Shown: one piece after another, positions 60,152 through 64,000 of the stretch
Position numbering within the stretch: position 1 is the first letter of the stretch
Layout: every line of letters begins with the position of its first letter
NCBI RefSeq assembly: GCF_023278565.1
Contig: NC_064678.1
Coordinates: 1,550,001 to 1,614,000 of the forward strand
Origin: Colletotrichum lupini
Lineage: Eukaryota > Ascomycota > Sordariomycetes > Glomerellales > Glomerellaceae
DNA: 64,000 bases
Direction: 5' to 3'
Notes under the pieces: model-generated
What the model was told of the DNA's origin: nothing
Databases searched by the model: none
Seen by the model: the letters and a program-made list of their open reading frames with translations, nothing else
Position numbers and translations under genes: made by a program

Positions 60152-60368
60152 TGTCGGATTGGAAGTCCAATTCGACCGCGGCATACGGCCGACTGCGCAG
60201 GGGCCAATTGGGGGCCCTATTTACGATTATCGTAGCCAGCCCAACCTACGGTTGGAACCTCCTTTTTACACCTACTACGCAGAAATTCATAGAGTTCAAT
60301 TGATCTCTTCGTCAACCCACGGTTGGAACCAACTACCCTGTAATAGGGATACCAACACATTTGGATAG
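60152..60368 (+). mobile_element. LTR-like repeat, copy 1 (little mutated, solo)
   Basis: It starts with TGTCGGATTGGAAGTCCAAT and aligns end to end with 63341-63556. It begins with TG as LTRs do, but a clean CA end and target duplication are not evident, so it may be a solo or truncated LTR. Homology fades around 60350-60368. Confidence 0.7.
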
Positions 60369-60870
60369 AACATCACACCCGATATATTCCAATAAATACT
60401 CTGGATGGTTCATACTCAGTACAGCAAACTGAATACAAAACTGCCTAAGACAGGTGTACTATGCAAGCTATTCCACGGGGCCACCACTGCCTTCAATGAA
60501 AGGCACTACTCCACCTTCTGACCTCAAAGATAGTTATGTGTATGTATCAAGATCCATCGATCTAGAAGTTTCGACGGCGATGAAACCGTATGAGGAAGCA
60601 GTGCCGGTAAAATAGTTAGATGACAGCACACAGGAATAGGAATATCGAGGAATATTGATATCGAATTGTATTAGGTGGCTCTCTGTGGGACGTTACCCGG
60701 CTATCTCAACTTCTCCGCTGCTGTCAGCGAGCTCTCTCAATCTGTGGTACAAACATCCTTTTTCATGAGCCCAGTCAATAAAGCCCATGCCACCCCGAAT
60801 ATACAAAAGAAATCCTCAACAAGTAATTGGCTCGTAAACATGGTCGAATCCCCAGATACAAGTTCCAAAC
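60369..60870. other. 3' flank of the 437-residue protein gene
   Basis: No gene is seen. It lies between the LTR-like repeat and the stop codon of the minus-strand gene. Confidence 0.45.
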
Positions 60871-62184
60871 TCACTCCTTCTGGTCCAAAACGGAAGCATG
60901 CAACACGGTGGGACTTGTCTGGATAAGCGTACCAACAGTAACATGCGGCCAGCTGAGGTTAGCAAAGTCCAGTGTGACATTCTGCGTGTACTGAAGCTGA
61001 GTGTACTCCACGGACACCGTCTTTGCTTGCGGGATCGGGAAGTGGACCTCAAAGACGGGCACTTCCTCACCCTCGCGGAGGGGCAGCGGCGAGAAGTGCT
61101 TGCACCGCTGGTGCTCCGAGGGTCCCTTCCACGGCTCGAGATGGATCTTTGTGCGGACGGTGGAGATCCAGTACTGGGCCTCCATGCGGGTTGCGTTGGC
61201 GTTGGCACGGCTAGGGAGTTCGAGGGCTTGTTGGCCGTCACCGACAAGGAAGCCGATGTTGGAGGTGCCGCCGCCGAGGTTAGTTCCCTCGGGCTTGGTT
61301 GTGATCTTGTAGGAGGTGTTCTCGAGGATGTTCTTGCCCTTGTTGGCCAGCTCCAGGACGACGTTGGGGTTGTCGATCATGTCTTGGGTGATTGTATGGG
61401 CTTGCGTGAACGTGTGGAGGTCTTGCGGGAGGCGGAAGGTGGCAGGGTCTTTTGCATTTTGGCTGGGGAAGAGGATTCTTTTGCCGCCGCCGACCGGGAA
61501 GGGCTTGATGTCGACTTTGGGAATGAATGGTGCTCCCACGCTGAAGGATGGCTCCGAGAAGCACTGGGCGTTGATGGTGGTGCCGTGCGGGATGGACGCC
61601 ATGCGAGCAAGGGATGTCTTGAGCTTGGGTATACTTGTAGCGGGGACGTGCATCCAGAGACCGGGCTCGAAGTGAATGACGGGAGGTTTCGGCTTCGGCT
61701 CCGTGATATCATGAATGGTCTGGGTGTAAGGAACGCCGTTCAGTTCGATGTCCTCCTGCTTCATCAGTCCGCGGTTGGGCACATCGCCGAGACCGGGAGC
61801 AAAAACTTGGCTCTCGTGCGTGATGTTGAGTTGGAGGATGTTATCCGGGATGAAGGGGGGCTTCAGCACGGGGGTGACTGCCAATGTGGTGGGAGAGGTA
61901 GTGCTGTGAGGGCGGAAGATGGTGTTAAAGCCTTTACCGGTGAAAGTGCGGTTCTCCAGCTTCTTCAAGATTCCCAACGGCGGGGCTGGTGCTTCTGGTG
62001 TTGCTTGTTGAGTGATGTTGGCATGGGTCGTATCCGGAGTGCCGTTGTTGTGGGCGTTGGCGAGGTACGGGCAGCCGCCACGGCCGTTGGAGTTGTGGTC
62101 GCTTTGTGGCTGGAGGACGGTGGCTCCGAAGGAGTTTGCCTCTGGGACGCTGATCGAGGCGGAGGTGGTGATTGGGAGACCCAT
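60871..62184 (-). CDS. uncharacterised 437-residue protein
   Basis: This is a single exon from ATG 62184 (MGLPITTSAS, good context) to TAA 60871. The frame extends to 62343, but that stretch codes H/S/P-rich sequence typical of leader DNA. I do not recognise the family. The chain is beta-rich and well ordered from residue about 75. Striking segments are NITHESQVFAPGLGDVPNRG, the following GVPYTQTIHDITE, VIHFEPGLWMHVPAT, ASIPHGTTINAQ, LGGGTSNIGFLVG and a C-terminal LDFANLSWPHVTVGTLIQ. Repeating barrel-like strands with a conserved HFEPGLW recall lipocalin or nitrobindin-like heme or ligand binders, but this is only a fold impression. There is no signal peptide or membrane helix. The gene sits between two copies of an LTR-like repeat. 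Confidence 0.8.
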   Translation of the reverse strand: MGLPITTSASISVPEANSFGATVLQPQSDHNSNGRGGCPYLANAHNNGTPDTTHANITQQATPEAPAPPLGILKKLENRTFTGKGFNTIFRPHSTTSPTTLAVTPVLKPPFIPDNILQLNITHESQVFAPGLGDVPNRGLMKQEDIELNGVPYTQTIHDITEPKPKPPVIHFEPGLWMHVPATSIPKLKTSLARMASIPHGTTINAQCFSEPSFSVGAPFIPKVDIKPFPVGGGKRILFPSQNAKDPATFRLPQDLHTFTQAHTITQDMIDNPNVVLELANKGKNILENTSYKITTKPEGTNLGGGTSNIGFLVGDGQQALELPSRANANATRMEAQYWISTVRTKIHLEPWKGPSEHQRCKHFSPLPLREGEEVPVFEVHFPIPQAKTVSVEYTQLQYTQNVTLDFANLSWPHVTVGTLIQTSPTVLHASVLDQKE

Positions 62185-63340
62185 GACTGCAAATGTGCTT
62201 TGGAATGTTTGGTTCTTCAAAGTAACGGATGAAGGTGAGCTGTGTGGTGAGATGGATGAGGGATGATGATGAGAAGAAGGAATCTTTAAGTAGTTTTTCC
62301 CTGATACTATCGATGGCATCTGAATCAAGGTAAATGGAAGCACAAGTTACACGAGCAACAGATAGGCAGAATTCCGCAAGCGCAGATACGAGCTGACTGT
62401 TGATGGCTTCAGTTGGAGAGCTGAAGTGTGAATAAGACACGTCGAACGCCACAGCCTGCAAGCTCGAAAGTATCATCTGAGTGGCATCAGCCGCATTCGA
62501 AGCTGACAGTGAGGCGTTCTTTACTTCCGCTTCTCTGCTTTTGTAAGTTGTGTGGCACTCCAACTCGCTCGCCGCCTTCATACCGGCAAACAAAGATGAG
62601 ACGCTGTAGCCTATCTCTTCACTATGAGGTCCAGCAGGGATCGTACGCCACTTTCTAGGCAGTAAGGGTCCTATAGGCCCTATCATGCGAATACTGCATC
62701 GATACTAGAAAAGACGATTGAGAGTTTTCGAGTGTCTCATATCCTGCTCTAGGCCTTAAAAAGGTGCGGCTGAAGCTCAGCGGGCACGTGCTGGTCCGCT
62801 TCCGGAACGTTGAAGCCTGCAACCAAGCCGCATCGGCAGTGTGAGACATGGAAGTCCCTGGATCTCTCGCGATGGAATTTCTGGTCTTGCGAAGCCAAGG
62901 TCCCTTGGATTCCTCACTGGAGAAGCCGGCTGGTTGTCTTGAGTCACAATGGCACATACTGACTTTTAGGGGTAAATACGTCGCACAACACTCACGTTCA
63001 TCGGGGACTGAGATCACGGGAAAAGTCGAAGGAGTCTTACATGCAGGTACAACTTATAGCCTACTTCAATCTAGCACATGTGCGTTTCCGAGGGGACCCC
63101 CAATCACATCTTCTCCCCCTCATCAGCTGGAATCCAAGTGTCTCTGGCTTTTGGAAATCCTACACATCTCATTGGCCATTGTCCGCATGCCACCTTTCTC
63201 ATGCCATGTGCTAATCTGACGGCACCTAGAGGAAACGTGGAAATCCCCCACCCGGGTACGACGGTCTAGATCCCCTAGTCTTGAACTCTGGCATGCAAGC
63301 TGTCGGACCGCCTCACCCCGCCACTGCAACCGGAGGGTTC
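62185..63340. other. upstream region of the 437-residue protein gene
   Basis: It should hold that gene's promoter. A minus-strand frame from 62686 (MIGPIGPLLPRKWRTI) has a protein-like composition down to about 62300, but no domain, and no splice connects it convincingly to the downstream gene. Confidence 0.4.
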
Positions 63341-64000
63341 TGTCGGATTAGAAGTCCAATTCGACCGCGGCATATAGCCGACTGCGCAGGGGCTAATTAG
63401 GGGCCCTATTTAGGATTATCGTAGCTAGCCTAACCTATAGTTAGAACCTCTTTTTTATACTTACTACGTAAATATTTATATAGTTTAATTAATCTCTTTA
63501 TTAACTACGGTTCGAACTAACTATTTTATAATAGGAATATTAATACTAATTAATAGTTAAATTCTATTATTATAAATTAATAAGGTATCTTATTATATCA
63601 AAAAAACGACTTTTTAATATTATATATAGTAGTTCTTTTTCCGGCTTTATAAGTATAAAAGATTAACCTTAACGGGATTACACTTTTAAAGGAAATTATA
63701 TAATACGGTATACTTTTTAATTATATAATATACGTAATATGCCCTAAGTACGCGCTTAACGTAATATAGTGATTTTAATACGAAAACTACTATATAATTC
63801 GGGATAAGTAAGCTGCCCTTTACGTAGCGGCGCCGGCTAAAAAGGTTAATAATAGAGGTTAGCCGTAATAGTTAGCTATAATAATTAGCTATAATAGTTA
63901 AAGACGGCCTTTTTTAACTATAAAGGTTCTAAACTTTAATAGCGACGTAGAGGTTTTTAAAAAAAGGGCTAAATAGGCTAATATTTACTACTCTTTTATT
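63341..64000 (+). mobile_element. RIP-mutated LTR-like repeat (copy 2, 63341-63556) and AT-rich element body running off the window
   Basis: 63341-63556 aligns with copy 1. Most of the differences are C-to-T and G-to-A, chiefly at CpA/TpG, for example CCAATTGG to CTAATTAG and CATACGG to CATATAG. From 63410 to the window end the DNA is extremely AT-rich, with dense TTA and TAA and no long frames. This fits the left LTR and internal part of a RIP-inactivated LTR retrotransposon that continues beyond 64000. No retroelement protein can be read here. Confidence 0.75.

Noticed and set aside
60898..62232. 444-codon plus-strand frame opposite the 437-residue gene
   Set aside because: It is the mirror of the minus-strand gene's third-position bias: rich in G, V, D and L, with no domain or motif. 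The minus-strand product has ordered, motif-like sequence.
63500..63525. B-box-like ggttcgaac word
   Set aside because: It lies inside the RIP-mutated repeat and has no A box or acceptor stem around it, so it is not a tRNA.
1..64000. CRISPR arrays, rRNA genes, telomeric or prophage-like features
   Set aside because: No regularly spaced repeats with unique spacers, no rRNA sequence and no TTAGGG arrays were seen. The window is eukaryotic nuclear DNA.

Overview
The window looks like a piece of a filamentous ascomycete genome (Pezizomycotina, probably a Sordariomycete). Three things point there. Genes carry short GT-AG introns, mostly 50-110 bases, with fungal branch-site motifs. Several encoded families are restricted to or typical of filamentous fungi: a Clr5-domain protein, DUF3433 and DUF3176 membrane proteins, a TeaR/Mod5-like prenylated cortical protein and a HOL1-like MFS transporter. 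One of two LTR-like repeats shows the CpA-to-TpA pattern of repeat-induced point mutation (RIP). The species cannot be named from the sequence alone.

Layout. 0-2.7 kb: the 3' end of a gene resembling the C-terminal part of SLIP-GC-like dynamin GTPases, then an intron-containing tRNA-Gly(GCC). 7.1-10.0 kb (-): a 927-residue Clr5-domain protein with a very long low-complexity N-terminus. 15.1-17.0 kb (-) and 19.6-21.4 kb (+): a divergent pair, an MFS transporter and a sterol O-acyltransferase. 22.0-25.8 kb (-): a DUF3433 membrane protein gene broken by two one-base frameshifts. 26.9-27.5 kb (+): a small FAR1-type zinc-finger protein. 31.3-33.2 kb (-): a J-domain protein. 33.2-46.3 kb: 13 kb with no gene I can support. 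46.3-47.9 kb (-): a metallophosphoesterase. 51.9-53.6 kb (+): the TeaR-like CaaX protein. 55.85-56.38 kb: a 510-bp foldback, hAT-like non-autonomous transposon with an 8-bp target duplication. 56.7-59.2 kb (-): a DUF3176 membrane protein. 60.2 kb and 63.3 kb: two copies of an LTR-like repeat flanking an unrecognised 437-residue protein gene. The right-hand copy and the AT-rich DNA after it look heavily RIP-mutated.

The intact genes are mostly unrelated housekeeping or developmental functions (lipid storage, transport, co-chaperone, polarity, transcription), and I see no biosynthetic cluster or obvious operon-like unit. The right-hand third (55-64 kb) and the 25-30 kb stretch look accessory: transposon remnants, decayed reading frames and fast-evolving fungal membrane proteins. 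Between genes there are long stretches without support for coding. Exon boundaries were placed by hand from splice consensus, reading frame and family expectation, not from transcript data.
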